From the IMG/VR virus record IMGVR_UViG_3300031918_000082, positions 1-36,525 of that record: a DNA stretch of 36,525 nt. One strand, written 5' to 3'. Shown one piece after another: positions 1 to 7,436 of this stretch (position 1 is its first letter; each line of letters starts with the position of its first letter). Both the position numbers and the translations under genes were made by a program. This stretch comes from a virus. Below the pieces are notes generated by a model. It searched no databases, was not told the DNA's origin, and worked only from the letters and a program-made list of their open reading frames with translations.

Positions 1-38
1 TCGGGGTCAACGGTGGGGATGGCGGTCTGGTCGGTCAT
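1..38 (-). CDS. 5' end of an unidentified phage gene (cut by window edge)
   Basis: Only 12 codons are present (MTDQTAIPTVDP), so nothing can be said about function. The ATG overlaps the TGA of the HNH-AP2 gene as ATGA, the coupling seen between most genes here. A GGAG stands nine bases upstream. It shows that the early operon continues leftward past the window. Confidence 0.6.
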   Translation of the reverse strand, partial: MTDQTAIPTVDP

Positions 39-523
39 CGGGTTGTGCTCCTCTCGCATGGTTGCAGGAAGTTGGGGCGAGCGAACTCGCCGTGGTGCTC
101 TATGGCGTGAAGGTCGTAGGCGAGGGCGGCGTCCACTTCGTCAGCGAACTCTCCCAGATACCGCCTCTTCCCTGTGTTGATCTGAGCCACCCAGCGGCGC
201 CGGTCGCCACGCAGACAGACGCCCAGGTAGATGGACGACCCGTGCGGACGGCGGTTGTAGGCGTTCTCAGCGTATGTCGCCAGGCGAAGATTGCACCGCC
301 TGTTGTCGAGAAGGTCGTGGTTGATGTGATCGACCTGTTCGCTGGGACCAGGGAGCAGGATCTGCCGGTGCATGAGAACGACAGTCTGACGCCCACCGAC
401 GCGGGTGCCGCGCTTCGCGTACCCGCTGCTCGCGAGACACCAACTCCAGCCGGACAGCATCTCGTAGTCCTCATCGTCAACGAGCGCCACTGCGCCCCTT
501 GTGAGCTCTATCTCCCTGGTCAT
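35..523 (-). CDS. HNH homing endonuclease with C-terminal AP2 DNA-binding domain
   Basis: The 162-residue protein has an HNH core at about residues 50-92: H52-R53, then VDHINHD at 64-70, N74, and NLRLAT with following Asn residues to 90. This is the layout of phage homing nucleases, in which His and Asn bind a metal and cut DNA. Residues 97-152 match an AP2-like fold (YLGV, RRRWVAQI, YLGEF, ALAYD, Ala/His-rich helix) that gives DNA-site binding. HNH-AP2 genes are usually free-standing selfish genes in phages. The start at 523 is chosen because its ATG overlaps the upstream TGA (ATGA); a longer reading frame to 649 exists but overlaps the loader gene and its extra residues look like out-of-frame translation. 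The free-standing homing role is inferred. Confidence 0.88.
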   Translation of the reverse strand: MTREIELTRGAVALVDDEDYEMLSGWSWCLASSGYAKRGTRVGGRQTVVLMHRQILLPGPSEQVDHINHDLLDNRRCNLRLATYAENAYNRRPHGSSIYLGVCLRGDRRRWVAQINTGKRRYLGEFADEVDAALAYDLHAIEHHGEFARPNFLQPCERSTTR

Positions 524-1020
524 GGCGTGCAGGTAATCTTGTTTTTGGTCCAATACTCGGACCTGGCGATGCGGAGGCCCACGGGCATGGATGGGGCAGA
601 CCCAGGCTTCGGGCATTTGACGTGGAACAGCCCGCGCTGTTCGTCCCAAAGAGAGTGCAGGGACTGGTCCTCGAGCGAGATGGCGAGATCACAGCGCCAG
701 CACCAGATCCAGTGGTCCTCGCTGGCGCCGTAGATGTCGGCCATCGTGTCGGTGTGCTCACCCGGCTTGCCGGCCGGCAACTGCGGCAGCGTGGCCCGCG
801 GCACCGCGGCGGCGATGTGGTAGTGCTTCTTCACGTCCGCCATCGACGGCCTGAAGATGAGGCTGTCCCGCATCAGGTCGATCGACTCGAGTGTGATCTC
901 GCCGTCGAGCTTTCGCAGGAACGTCACCCATTCCTGGCGCTCCTCGAGTGTGGGCGCGTTCTTCGGCGGCCAGATGCCATCGATGCGGGCGACGACCTGG
1001 CGGATCTGGTCAGCGTTCAC
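520..1020 (-). CDS. Replicative helicase loader-like protein (G39P/DUF-type N-terminus)
   Basis: The 166-residue protein starts with GTG at 1020 overlapping the upstream TGA. Residues 1-65 resemble the N-terminal domain of the SPP1 G39P helicase loader/inhibitor family: an alpha-helical start, IDGIWP at 14-18, a Trp at 31 in EWVTFLRKLD, and FRPSMADV at 57-64. These small proteins load the hexameric DnaB-type helicase at the phage origin. The C-terminal third has C107 and C110 (CWRC) plus C136, which may bind zinc; this is not part of classical G39P. Its position after an initiator-like gene supports a replication role. The family call is by eye and moderately sure. Confidence 0.55.
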   Translation of the reverse strand: MNADQIRQVVARIDGIWPPKNAPTLEERQEWVTFLRKLDGEITLESIDLMRDSLIFRPSMADVKKHYHIAAAVPRATLPQLPAGKPGEHTDTMADIYGASEDHWIWCWRCDLAISLEDQSLHSLWDEQRGLFHVKCPKPGSAPSMPVGLRIARSEYWTKNKITCTP

Positions 1021-1352
1021 TTCCCACCTCCGCGCTCGGCCCAGCGGGACTCGATGTCGGCCATGATTTCTTCCGAGTCCCAGTCGCCCCAGTACGCTCC
1101 GGGGTCGATAAGTTCGGCGACGACGAACTTCAACCGCTCCACCTCGGCCTCGGCCTGCTTCCAGTTGTCCTCGGACTGCTCGTTACAGGTCTTCCCCATG
1201 TCGCGCTCGCGCTCGGCTTCGGCAAGGGCGGCGTCGGCACGTCTGAACGTCTCCAGCACTATGTTGGTCCAAGTTGCGGTGCTGGGTGTTCCGTTGTTGT
1301 GAAGGTCAGCCCACGACTCATACTCCTGCCGTGCCGCTCCCGGCTCGCTCAT
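1017..1352 (-). CDS. Small coiled-coil protein, paralogue of the gene at 1567-1779
   Basis: The protein has 111 residues and is of unknown function. It opens with MSEPGAAR, and residues about 38-80 form an Ala/Glu-rich helix (ALAEAERERD, QAEAEVERLK) typical of a coiled coil. The C-terminus is acidic and Trp-containing. The ATG at 1352 overlaps the upstream TGA as ATGA; a GTG three codons earlier is possible but less likely. The first eight residues and the ALAEAE helix recur in the protein encoded at 1567-1779, one gene upstream, so the two look like paralogues. Confidence 0.7.
   Translation of the reverse strand: MSEPGAARQEYESWADLHNNGTPSTATWTNIVLETFRRADAALAEAERERDMGKTCNEQSEDNWKQAEAEVERLKFVVAELIDPGAYWGDWDSEEIMADIESRWAERGGGK
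1333..1352 (-). repeat. 20-bp direct repeat, copy 1 (start of paralogous gene)
   Basis: The first 20 bases of this gene, ATG through the codons for SEPGA and part of the next, are identical to those at 1760-1779. Confidence 0.9.
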
Positions 1353-1570
1353 CGTGACCACCTCGGATGCTTCTTTGCGGCAATCTGAATGTCAGTGCCG
1401 TTCTTCCTCCAGCGCAGCGCCTTCATCACGACGCCTCGCCGCGTCCACGCTCTCGGGGCTGTGGCGCACATCGGCCACTCGGCTTGCCAACGTCTGCGCC
1501 AGAAGTCAGCCCCCTTGCTAATGCGGTAGACGCTGACCCCCTTCGCTAGTGCCTCGTCCTGAACGTTCAC
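1349..1570 (-). CDS. Small basic protein of unknown function
   Basis: The protein has 73 residues and starts with GTG at 1570 in a GTGA overlap with the upstream stop. It is rich in Arg, Lys and Trp (FWRRRWQAEW, ALRWRKNG, HPRWSR), which suggests nucleic-acid contact but proves nothing. Residues 10-20 (KGVSVYRISKG) could begin a small fold. It lies between the two MSEPGAAR paralogues. I do not recognise a family. Confidence 0.6.
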   Translation of the reverse strand: MNVQDEALAKGVSVYRISKGADFWRRRWQAEWPMCATAPRAWTRRGVVMKALRWRKNGTDIQIAAKKHPRWSR

Positions 1571-1779
1571 TGATACACCGCCTTAGCCAGCATCCTGTTC
1601 TCGTCTTCAAGCCGGGAGACTTCGTCCCGCAGCGCCTTGTTCTCGGCCTCGGCCTCGGCAAGGGCGGCGAGCAGTTCGTCGTGCATGTCGTCGCCAAGCG
1701 TGGTCACGTCGTCCGTGAACTCAGCCGTCAACATCTCCCACTGCTTCGTTCTTGGACGCGCCGCTCCCGGCTCGCTCAT
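1567..1779 (-). CDS. Small coiled-coil protein with MSEPGAAR start
   Basis: The protein has 70 residues. After an MSEPGAAR start, residues 35-66 form a leucine-zipper-like helix (LLAALAEAEAE, LRDEVSRLEDE). It probably dimerises. ATG overlaps the upstream TGA (ATGA). It is a shorter relative of the protein at 1017-1352, sharing the N-terminus and the ALAEAE helix. Function is unknown. Confidence 0.7.
   Translation of the reverse strand: MSEPGAARPRTKQWEMLTAEFTDDVTTLGDDMHDELLAALAEAEAENKALRDEVSRLEDENRMLAKAVYQ
1760..1779 (-). repeat. 20-bp direct repeat, copy 2 (start of paralogous gene)
   Basis: Identical to 1333-1352 over 20 bases, covering the start codon and the next codons of the second MSEPGAAR gene. 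Confidence 0.9.
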
Positions 1780-1934
1780 GTCGCCTCCTTCTGCTCACAG
1801 CGTAGGTGCTTGAACATGAACGCAGCGGCGGAGGCGAACGAGTAGCACGTCTTCTCCTCGCCGCACTGGCCGCAGGCGCACACCCACCAGCCCTTGTCGG
1901 GCCGCTTGGTCAGGGCGAAGTCCTTGTCGCTCAT
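1776..1934 (-). CDS. Small cysteine-rich protein, possible zinc ribbon
   Basis: The 52-residue protein carries C19, C21 and C24 (VCACGQCGEEKTC), a fourth Cys at 29 and another near the C-terminus (HLRCEQ). This suggests a zinc knuckle. Two Trp precede the first Cys. The ATG at 1934 overlaps the upstream TGA (ATGA); a longer frame to 2153 is rejected because its extra part is Arg/His-rich out-of-frame sequence. Function is unknown. Confidence 0.65.
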   Translation of the reverse strand: MSDKDFALTKRPDKGWWVCACGQCGEEKTCYSFASAAAFMFKHLRCEQKEAT

Positions 1935-2146
1935 GGCCTCCGCCCCTTGCACCGGCCGCAGATGTCGCGCTCGGCCGGCTTGTGCTGGCTCGCGACGCCC
2001 ATGATGTCGTCCACGGTGGTGCCGCAGCGCATGACCATCGCCGGGTAGCCCAGGTCGTGGCGGACGTCGCCGTCGTAGATGTGCCAGCGGTAGCCGTTCT
2101 CGGTGCGCCAGTACATGTCGGTGGCGACGTAGGCCAGGCCGGTCAC
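1931..2146 (-). CDS. Small protein of unknown function with C-terminal CxxC
   Basis: The protein has 71 residues and begins with GTG at 2146 in a GTGA overlap. It has aromatic segments (YVATDMYWR, YRWHIYDGD) and ends in an ICGRCKGRRP tail, with one more Cys at 41, so metal binding is possible. It looks like a compact mixed fold. I do not recognise the family. Confidence 0.62.
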   Translation of the reverse strand: MTGLAYVATDMYWRTENGYRWHIYDGDVRHDLGYPAMVMRCGTTVDDIMGVASQHKPAERDICGRCKGRRP

Positions 2147-2442
2147 GACTCACGCTCCCCGTAGTTGAAGTCCAGGATGAGCCGCGGGACGCCGTGCCAG
2201 TTCTCGTCGTGCGGCCGGCCGAGAGCCTTGTCGGTCAGCCACTCGGAGTAGGAGCACAGGTCCATGCGCTCATGGAAGGTGGTGCTCATCTTCGGGCTCT
2301 CGTGCTCGGCGTCAGCCCAGGCGGCGTGCGCCTCGAGCGCAGCCTGCATCTCCTCACGCTTGGCCTTCTCCGCCTGCCACAGGTCGTAGTAGGTGAAGCC
2401 ATCCGTCGTCGGGTCGAAGACGTCAGGGCACATCGGGGCCAT
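2143..2442 (-). CDS. Acidic protein of unknown function
   Basis: The protein has 99 residues and is acidic. It has a helical middle (WQAEKAKREEMQAALEAH) and a HERMDL segment, followed by YSEWLTDKALGRP. The ATG at 2442 lies 20 bases inside the upstream gene; a second ATG at 2433 gives a protein three residues shorter. Neither has a strong Shine-Dalgarno sequence, so translation is probably coupled. Function is unknown. Confidence 0.6.
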   Translation of the reverse strand: MAPMCPDVFDPTTDGFTYYDLWQAEKAKREEMQAALEAHAAWADAEHESPKMSTTFHERMDLCSYSEWLTDKALGRPHDENWHGVPRLILDFNYGERES

Positions 2443-2779
2443 CGGCAGAGTCGAAGCAGGAGTCCACGCCGTCGTTCAGCGTCGCGATCGCGTTGTGCGA
2501 GGGATCCTTCCTCACGGCCGGGAAGCGGTCGGTGATCATGTCCTTGACCATGCGCCGGACGTCCACCTTCAGGTAGTCGCGCTCCTCGATCAGGCGCTCC
2601 ACGACCTCCTCGACCCTCTTGCGCTCCTCCGCGTAGACCTCCTTCAGGCGCTCGATCTCGTGGTCCTGCGAGTGCTCGGCGCGGGCGAGCAGCTTGTTCT
2701 CGCGCGCCAGGGCGCGGGCCATCTTCTTCCAGCCGCGCTTCAGGATCTTCTCCTCGATGAGTTGCTCCCTCAAGCTCAC
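2423..2779 (-). CDS. Coiled-coil protein of unknown function
   Basis: The protein has 118 residues; residues 1-85 are a long charged helix (KKMARALARENKLLARAEH, RKRVEEVVERLIEERDYL) predicted to form a coiled coil. The C-terminus is short and acidic. The GTG start at 2779 overlaps the TGA of the replication gene (GTGA) and sits behind AGGAGGG. It follows the initiator-like gene and may partner it, but this is inference from position only. Confidence 0.65.
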   Translation of the reverse strand: MSLREQLIEEKILKRGWKKMARALARENKLLARAEHSQDHEIERLKEVYAEERKRVEEVVERLIEERDYLKVDVRRMVKDMITDRFPAVRKDPSHNAIATLNDGVDSCFDSADGPDVP

Positions 2780-3585
2780 GAACCCTCCTCTGTGTAAGTG
2801 GCGGCCAGGGCGGCCTCCAGTGTCGATGCCTGCTGCGCGGCGCGGTCCTGGCTCTCGTCCTGCCAGCCGGCCGGCACGCCTTCACGCCAGTCCTCCCAGC
2901 GTTCCTGGTGCAGGAACGTCGTGGGCATGGGGATGTACTTCTTCTCCTTCTGGCCGTAGCGGAACAGGTCGCCCATGACCTGGGCGACGCCGATCGCGAG
3001 CTCGTGGTTGGCCTTGCTGATGTTGCGCCAGGCGACCTCGGCCGTCTTCCTGCCCTCGTGCCGAGGGTAGAACGCCCAGAAGATCTCGAAGCTGCCGTCG
3101 TCCTTGCCGTTGCTCTTGACCACGTCGGTGCCGGCCTTGGCCGCCGGCTTCTTCTTCTCGGCCCGCTTCTCGGCGACGTCGTCCACCTCGTAGTGGCCGC
3201 GCGTCTTCTCCTCGCGGTTGCCGGGCACCCAGCGCACCCAGGGCGGGAGCGGGAGGTTGGGCGACTGCGGGTTGCGCGGGTGCTCGTGCTCGTGGAAGGC
3301 GCGGATGAACAGCAGCTGGTCGCCGTGGTCTGAGTACGGGACCAGCTTGCCGGCCTCACACATCTCGTCGCGCCACTGGTCGAGCATCTCGACCGTGATG
3401 TCGGCGTCGAACGGGCTCGTCCAGAGGAGACACTTCCAGGTGAAGGTGTCGTCCTCGACGCAGCCAGAATCCTCGGCCATCGCGTACAGGCCGGAATAGG
3501 TGAACCTCTTCTCGCGCGGCCAGCGCAGGAGCTCGCCGTCCGACCAGAAGTCTGCTTTGAGGATGCGGTTACGAAGTCGAGCCAC
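2776..3585 (-). CDS. Phage replication initiator-like protein (DnaD/replisome-organiser type)
   Basis: The 269-residue protein has two parts. Residues 1-110 resemble the N-terminal winged-helix domain of phage replication proteins (ILKADFWSDGEL, FTYSGLYAMAEDSG, then FIRAFHEHEHPRNPQSPN). Residues 110-165 are a Lys/Ala-rich linker. Residues 168-232 carry the DnaD-like C-terminal pattern FWAFYPRHEGRKTAEVAW and YIPMPTTFLHQERWEDW, common in phage replisome organisers. Such proteins bind the origin and recruit helicase loader and helicase. The GTG start at 3585 overlaps the upstream gene by 17 bases. A helicase-loader-like gene lies 1.8 kb downstream in the same operon, which fits. Confidence 0.72.
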   Translation of the reverse strand: MARLRNRILKADFWSDGELLRWPREKRFTYSGLYAMAEDSGCVEDDTFTWKCLLWTSPFDADITVEMLDQWRDEMCEAGKLVPYSDHGDQLLFIRAFHEHEHPRNPQSPNLPLPPWVRWVPGNREEKTRGHYEVDDVAEKRAEKKKPAAKAGTDVVKSNGKDDGSFEIFWAFYPRHEGRKTAEVAWRNISKANHELAIGVAQVMGDLFRYGQKEKKYIPMPTTFLHQERWEDWREGVPAGWQDESQDRAAQQASTLEAALAATYTEEGS

Positions 3586-4009
3586 TGCCCACCTCCACGC
3601 CCGCGAGATTCGGTAGGTCAGAGTCGAGGAAGGCGTCGTACACGCGCTTGATGCGGACGTAGATTTCCCAGCTGGTGCAGCGCCCGCCGATGCCGCCGTG
3701 GAACTTGGCGCGCACGCCGGCGGTGCGGTAGACCCACTGCATCGAGAGGCCGGCGTCGCGCATCTCGAGGAGCATGGAGCGCACGAAGCAGTTGGGCACG
3801 CGGTGGTCGGGGATAGGCTCGTCCGCCGGCACGCGCAGGATGGCGTCCGACGTGCTCTTGTGGATGGTGTCGAAGCGCCCGTCGAAGACGCTCCGCACGG
3901 TCGAGTGTGAGAGGCCGGCGCGGTCGGCGATGGCGTTCATCTCGAAGCCGATGCGACCGAGGTACTGAAGGTGGCGCTGGGCCGGATCCACCAAGACCTT
4001 GGTGCCCAT
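3569..4009 (-). CDS. Helix-turn-helix DNA-binding protein
   Basis: The 146-residue protein has an HTH at about residues 21-60: GFEMNAIADRAGLSHSTV, then a recognition-helix-like STVRSVFDGR. A second HTH-like stretch lies near residues 82-100 (MRDAGLSMQWVYRTAGV). Many actinophage early operons encode such proteins, whose targets are mostly unknown. The ATG at 4009 overlaps the upstream stop as TGATG and follows GGCGGAG; a GTG one codon earlier is an alternative. It could be a repressor, an activator or a replication accessory; the sequence does not decide. Confidence 0.68.
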   Translation of the reverse strand: MGTKVLVDPAQRHLQYLGRIGFEMNAIADRAGLSHSTVRSVFDGRFDTIHKSTSDAILRVPADEPIPDHRVPNCFVRSMLLEMRDAGLSMQWVYRTAGVRAKFHGGIGGRCTSWEIYVRIKRVYDAFLDSDLPNLAGVEVGSGSTS

Positions 4010-4209
4010 CACTCCGCCTCGGCGAGTATCACGTTGAGCTCAGGATGAGCGCCGCACCAGTCGGTGGCCTTGATGCGCGGCCAGCAGGCGACGATGGCGT
4101 CTCGACCCTGGAACGTGTTCGGAGGGTTGACCCGACAGAGCCCCTTCTGCTCTGCCGGGTCGAACTCCGCCCACTCGCAGGTAGTGCAGCGCGGGCGCTC
4201 AGTCGTCAT
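4009..4209 (-). CDS. Small cysteine protein (CxxC ... C ... WC type)
   Basis: The 66-residue protein has C8 and C11 (CTTCEWAEF), C25 (GLCRVNPP), C42 and C52 (DWCGAHPE). This spacing, with Pro-Pro after the third Cys and a WP before the fifth, recurs in many small phage proteins of unknown role. Zinc or iron-sulfur binding is likely but not shown. The gene overlaps the end of recT by 11 bases. Confidence 0.7.
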   Translation of the reverse strand: MTTERPRCTTCEWAEFDPAEQKGLCRVNPPNTFQGRDAIVACWPRIKATDWCGAHPELNVILAEAE

Positions 4210-5191
4210 CGCCCACCTCGTCCGGCCCGGCCATCAGGTGGCGCACGACCTCGAGGCCCTGCTCGCGCGTGAGCTCCTTCGCGTCGGCGACGCCGTAGCC
4301 CGAGAGCAGAAGCTCGTAGGCCTCCTTCGACCAGCCGTTGTTGCGGAACGCGGCGCCGATGGCGGCGAGCGTCTGGCGGGTGATCTTCTTCTCCTCGCCG
4401 TCCGGCTCGTCGGGGCCGACGTTGCCCTCGACCGTGACGCCACCGTCGAAGGTGTTCTCGTCGGCGATGACCTCGCCCTCGAGGACTTCACCTGTGACCT
4501 CGTCTACGGCCACAGGAGCCGATTCTGGGGCCTCCTGTGCGTGGAGAGAGGACTTGGTCGGGCGGAGGGCCTGCTTGGCTCTTTCGGCCGCGCTGGAGGC
4601 CGGCTCGATGACCATGTCGTTGCCGCCCTCGGCCAGGATGCGTTCCTTGTCGTCCTCGTCGTAGAGGTTGATGCCGAAGGACTCGCGCACGGCTTCCTTC
4701 ATCGCCTTGCCGCGGAGCATCTGGTAGGGCATCGCCTTCCAGGTCGGCGTCGAGCGGAACCACTCGACCAGGCGCACGCGGGACGTCTCAGGGTCGCGGC
4801 CGTCGCGGAAGGTGATGGTGCATTCGACCCACTCGGGGCACGGCTTCGAGCCCTCCATCTTCAGCATGTTCTCGGACTCGGTGTAGCTCTTGCCCTTGTA
4901 CGTCTTCTGCCGCAGCAGCACGCGGATCCACCCGTCCTTGAAGATCATCGGGTAGACGACGCCGTCCTTGGCGAAGCCGCCCATCTCCTTGAGGAACGGG
5001 TTGAGGTCGTAGCTGTTGGCGATGACGAGCAGGGAGATGAGCTCGTGGTCCTGCTTGACGCCCTTGAACGCGCCGGCCAGGAGCGTCTCGCGCACCTTGG
5101 ACGGCTCGACGTTGTACTTCTCGCCGAAGACCTGGAGCAGGCCCGGCTTCTTCTCTTCGGTGGTGGCTACTGCTGTGCTCTCGTCCGGCAT
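4199..5191 (-). CDS. recT: RecT-family single-strand annealing protein
   Basis: The 330-residue protein matches the RecT core over residues 15-180: SLLVIANSYDLNPFLKEMGG, YPMIFKDGWIRVLLR, PEWVECTITFRDGR, and PYQMLRGKAMKEAVRESFGI. RecT proteins coat single-stranded DNA and anneal it to complementary strands; they usually work with a 5'-3' exonuclease. Here that partner is the YqaJ-type gene encoded 0.5 kb upstream in the same operon (5720-6664). Residues 205-330 form a variable, acidic C-terminal extension with ITRQTLAAIGAAFRNNGW, probably a protein-interaction tail. The start ATG at 5191 has only weak upstream purines. Confidence 0.93.
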   Translation of the reverse strand: MPDESTAVATTEEKKPGLLQVFGEKYNVEPSKVRETLLAGAFKGVKQDHELISLLVIANSYDLNPFLKEMGGFAKDGVVYPMIFKDGWIRVLLRQKTYKGKSYTESENMLKMEGSKPCPEWVECTITFRDGRDPETSRVRLVEWFRSTPTWKAMPYQMLRGKAMKEAVRESFGINLYDEDDKERILAEGGNDMVIEPASSAAERAKQALRPTKSSLHAQEAPESAPVAVDEVTGEVLEGEVIADENTFDGGVTVEGNVGPDEPDGEEKKITRQTLAAIGAAFRNNGWSKEAYELLLSGYGVADAKELTREQGLEVVRHLMAGPDEVGDDD

Positions 5192-5196
5192 GGTCT

Positions 5197-5439
5197 TCAG
5201 CTTCCTTCCTCTAGTTGCCGCTGCTGCGGCAGTTCTCTGTGGCCTTCGATCTCCTCGGCCCTGAGCGGGATGACGACCATCGTGAGGTCGATCTCCATGC
5301 TCTTCGGCCCTACGACCTCGGGCCCGTCGATGTAGTCGTAGACCTGGCGCTCGATGTTCAGCTGCGCGCGCTTCACGATGAGGTGGCAGGGCTCGCCGGC
5401 GATGACGGCGTCGAACTCCAGACCAGCCTCGAACCTCAT
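5197..5439 (-). CDS. Small protein of unknown function in the recombination operon
   Basis: The protein has 80 residues with alternating hydrophobic strands (EFDAVIAGEPCHLIVKRAQL, EIDLTMVVIPLR) and an acidic, Gln-rich end, so a small beta fold is likely. The ATG at 5439 overlaps the upstream TGA (ATGA). It lies between the exonuclease and RecT. I do not recognise it. Confidence 0.62.
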   Translation of the reverse strand: MRFEAGLEFDAVIAGEPCHLIVKRAQLNIERQVYDYIDGPEVVGPKSMEIDLTMVVIPLRAEEIEGHRELPQQRQLEEGS

Positions 5440-5723
5440 ATCTCTTCGGGGTAGTGGGGCGCCCACGGCGGGGCGTCAGTGGGCTGTTCGACGCCGGCGA
5501 TGGCGTCGGTCGCGGCCTCGTAGGTGGTGATGGACAGGGTGTGGACGCGGCGGCCGGTGTAGCGGTAGGAGACGAACGAGTCGCCGGGTGCCCAGCCGCC
5601 CTGGTGGCCGGCGCGCTGCTCGCCGCTGAAGTCCACGATGTCCACGCCGTCCTTCTCGATGTACTCGATGAGCTCGAGCAGATGCTCGACCAGCTGCTCC
5701 CTCTTGGTCTTCTCGTCGGTCAC
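5436..5723 (-). CDS. Small acidic protein of unknown function
   Basis: The protein has 95 residues. Residues 1-25 form a helix (REQLVEHLLELIEYIEKDG), then come beta segments (DSFVSYRYTGRRVHTLSITTYE) and a Pro-rich end. GTG at 5723 overlaps the exonuclease stop as GTGA. Its place between a nuclease and an annealing protein suggests a recombination accessory, but there is no motif to prove it. Confidence 0.62.
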   Translation of the reverse strand: MTDEKTKREQLVEHLLELIEYIEKDGVDIVDFSGEQRAGHQGGWAPGDSFVSYRYTGRRVHTLSITTYEAATDAIAGVEQPTDAPPWAPHYPEEI

Positions 5724-6664
5724 GGCTTCACGTCTCCAATCGTCAGCGGGCGCTTGGTCCGCTTCTCGGTGTACTGCGCCATGAGCTTCTCCCAGCCGGC
5801 GGCGCGCATGCCCTTGGCATCGAAGAAGTCGTACTCCTGCGTCTTCCAGCGCACGACCTTGCTGCGGCTCTGCAGCGACTCGCGCTCCTCGAGCACGACC
5901 TTGAGCCGGTTGCCCGTCTCGTCGCGCTCCGTCTCGAGGGCCTTGATCTGCTTGCCCTGGGCCTGGTAGCTCATGGCGAGGCGCTCGATCTCGGGGTCAT
6001 CGATGACCTCGGTGTACTCGGGCGTCGAGTTGCCCCAGCGCGTCTTGATGGCGTTGGTGGTCGCCTCGCTGCCGTCCACGTCCGGCGGGATGCCGGGCTT
6101 CAGGTGGTTGAGGTAGAAGTCGCGTTCCTTGTCGGTGATGAGCGCGATGAGCTCGTCGTCGCGGGGCACGGCATGGTAGACGAACTGGTTCCCGACGATC
6201 GCCGCGGCATAGAACTTCTCCCAGCCCGTGCAGGCCAGCTGGTGCTGGATCTGCACCATGTAGTGGACCGGCACGTCGTCGGTCCAGTCGGGCAGCATCC
6301 AGGCGCTGGCGTTCTTCGCCTCGATGCCCACGGGCTGGCCGTCCTCGAGGCAGGCGGCGTCGATGAGCGCGCCCATCGGGAAGCCGTACTCCTCGGTCAC
6401 GAACCAGAAGTTCGGGTCCACCGTGCGGTGCGGGCGCCGGCACTTCAGGCCCGTCTCGCGGGCGAAGGCGCGGACGACGATGCCCTCGATCTGTGTGCCC
6501 AGCCACATCTGGAACGTCTGTTCCTTGGGCGGCAGCTGGCCGGTCATCTGCATGAAGAGCTCGTAGGGGCTGCTCCAGGGCGAGACGCCGGCGATGACGG
6601 GAGCCTTCGAGGCGGTGATGCCGTCGAACTCCTCGTGCAACTTCTGGACTGCGTTCTTAGGCAT
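5720..6664 (-). CDS. YqaJ-type viral recombinase / PD-(D/E)xK exonuclease
   Basis: The 314-residue protein has the YqaJ nuclease pattern: GTQIEGIVVRAF at 56-67 (Glu60), then D102 in LIDAACL, E115 and K117 in GIEAKNAS, and HYMVQIQHQL at 134-143. D102, E115 and K117 fit the catalytic PD-(D/E)xK triad, and Q138/Q140 fit the motif QxxxY-like end. Such enzymes chew the 5' strand of DNA ends and supply single strands to RecT. Residues 225-265 are a coiled coil (ALETERDETGNRLKVVLEER). The ATG at 6664 overlaps the upstream gene by eight bases. Confidence 0.88.
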   Translation of the reverse strand: MPKNAVQKLHEEFDGITASKAPVIAGVSPWSSPYELFMQMTGQLPPKEQTFQMWLGTQIEGIVVRAFARETGLKCRRPHRTVDPNFWFVTEEYGFPMGALIDAACLEDGQPVGIEAKNASAWMLPDWTDDVPVHYMVQIQHQLACTGWEKFYAAAIVGNQFVYHAVPRDDELIALITDKERDFYLNHLKPGIPPDVDGSEATTNAIKTRWGNSTPEYTEVIDDPEIERLAMSYQAQGKQIKALETERDETGNRLKVVLEERESLQSRSKVVRWKTQEYDFFDAKGMRAAGWEKLMAQYTEKRTKRPLTIGDVKP

Positions 6665-6845
6665 CTACGCTTTCCTCCCCGGCCTTGAAGCCATCGTTGT
6701 GGCCGTCGTCGTAGGCGGCGTCCTTGCACTTCTCGCAGACCTCGACCGACAGATACGGCTCGCCGTGGCGCGGGGCCTCCCACTTCGCGGTGAGACTCTC
6801 TCCGCACTCGCAGTTGACATCAATCTCGAACTCAAGCGTCGCCAT
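6657..6845 (-). CDS. Small zinc-ribbon protein
   Basis: The 62-residue protein has C12 and C14 (NCECGESL) and C37 and C40 (VCEKCKDA), a four-Cys arrangement fit for one zinc. The N-terminus is a beta strand (LEFEIDV) and the C-terminus is acidic (YDDGHNDGF). It overlaps the upstream gene by 14 bases and the exonuclease start by eight. Function is unknown. Confidence 0.7.
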   Translation of the reverse strand: MATLEFEIDVNCECGESLTAKWEAPRHGEPYLSVEVCEKCKDAAYDDGHNDGFKAGEESVDA

Positions 6846-7131
6846 CGTCGCCCTCCAGGTCTGGCGCCTCGGTGAAGAACGCCGGCGCGAGGATGTGGTC
6901 GGACGGGACGGCGACCATGCCGGCGTCCGTGAGGTTGAGCGGCTCGAACGAGGCGAGCGGGATGACGAGCGCGACCTTGACCACGATCTGGTCGCGCCGA
7001 ATCACTCCCGGCTTGCCGAAGGTGGCCTTGATGACGCGGCCGGACCTGATGGGGCCGCTCCTCTGCCAGGAGTTGCGCCGGCCCTCGACGGTCAAGTAGG
7101 CCGTGACCTTGATGGTGGACAGGTCGGCCAT
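6832..7131 (-). CDS. Small beta-rich protein of unknown function
   Basis: The protein has 99 residues with predicted strands (STIKVTAYLTVEGRR, QIVVKVALVIPLASFEPL) and an acidic end. ATG at 7131 shares the TGATG overlap with the upstream stop. I do not recognise a family; a structure prediction could help. Confidence 0.62.
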   Translation of the reverse strand: MADLSTIKVTAYLTVEGRRNSWQRSGPIRSGRVIKATFGKPGVIRRDQIVVKVALVIPLASFEPLNLTDAGMVAVPSDHILAPAFFTEAPDLEGDDGDA

Positions 7132-7436
7132 CAGTTGACCGTCCCGTTGTCGAACCCGAGGATGTCGAGCATCGGGTCCGGCTGCTTCTCGCGGAGGCCG
7201 GGGAGCGCCTCGACCGGGACGTGGTCCGCGGCGATGATGACGCTCATCACGGCGTTGGTGTGGTACATGAGCGCGTCGAGGATGGCCGGGTCGATGGCGC
7301 CGGCGGCGGTCATGCGCGCGGCGTTGCGCGAGAGGTCGTTGACCATGAGCGCGATGAAGCGGATGCGCTCGTTGTCGATGCCCATCTCGATCATCTCTTC
7401 GACGTTGCGGAACGAGTCTTCCATCTCTTGGTTCAC
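7131..7436 (-). CDS. Small helical protein of unknown function
   Basis: The protein has 101 residues and is mostly helical (NVEEMIEMGIDNERIRFIAL, LDALMYHTNAVMSVIIAADH). The GTG start at 7436 sits in a GTGA overlap. It is in the first part of the early operon. No family recognised. Confidence 0.6.
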   Translation of the reverse strand: MNQEMEDSFRNVEEMIEMGIDNERIRFIALMVNDLSRNAARMTAAGAIDPAILDALMYHTNAVMSVIIAADHVPVEALPGLREKQPDPMLDILGFDNGTVN

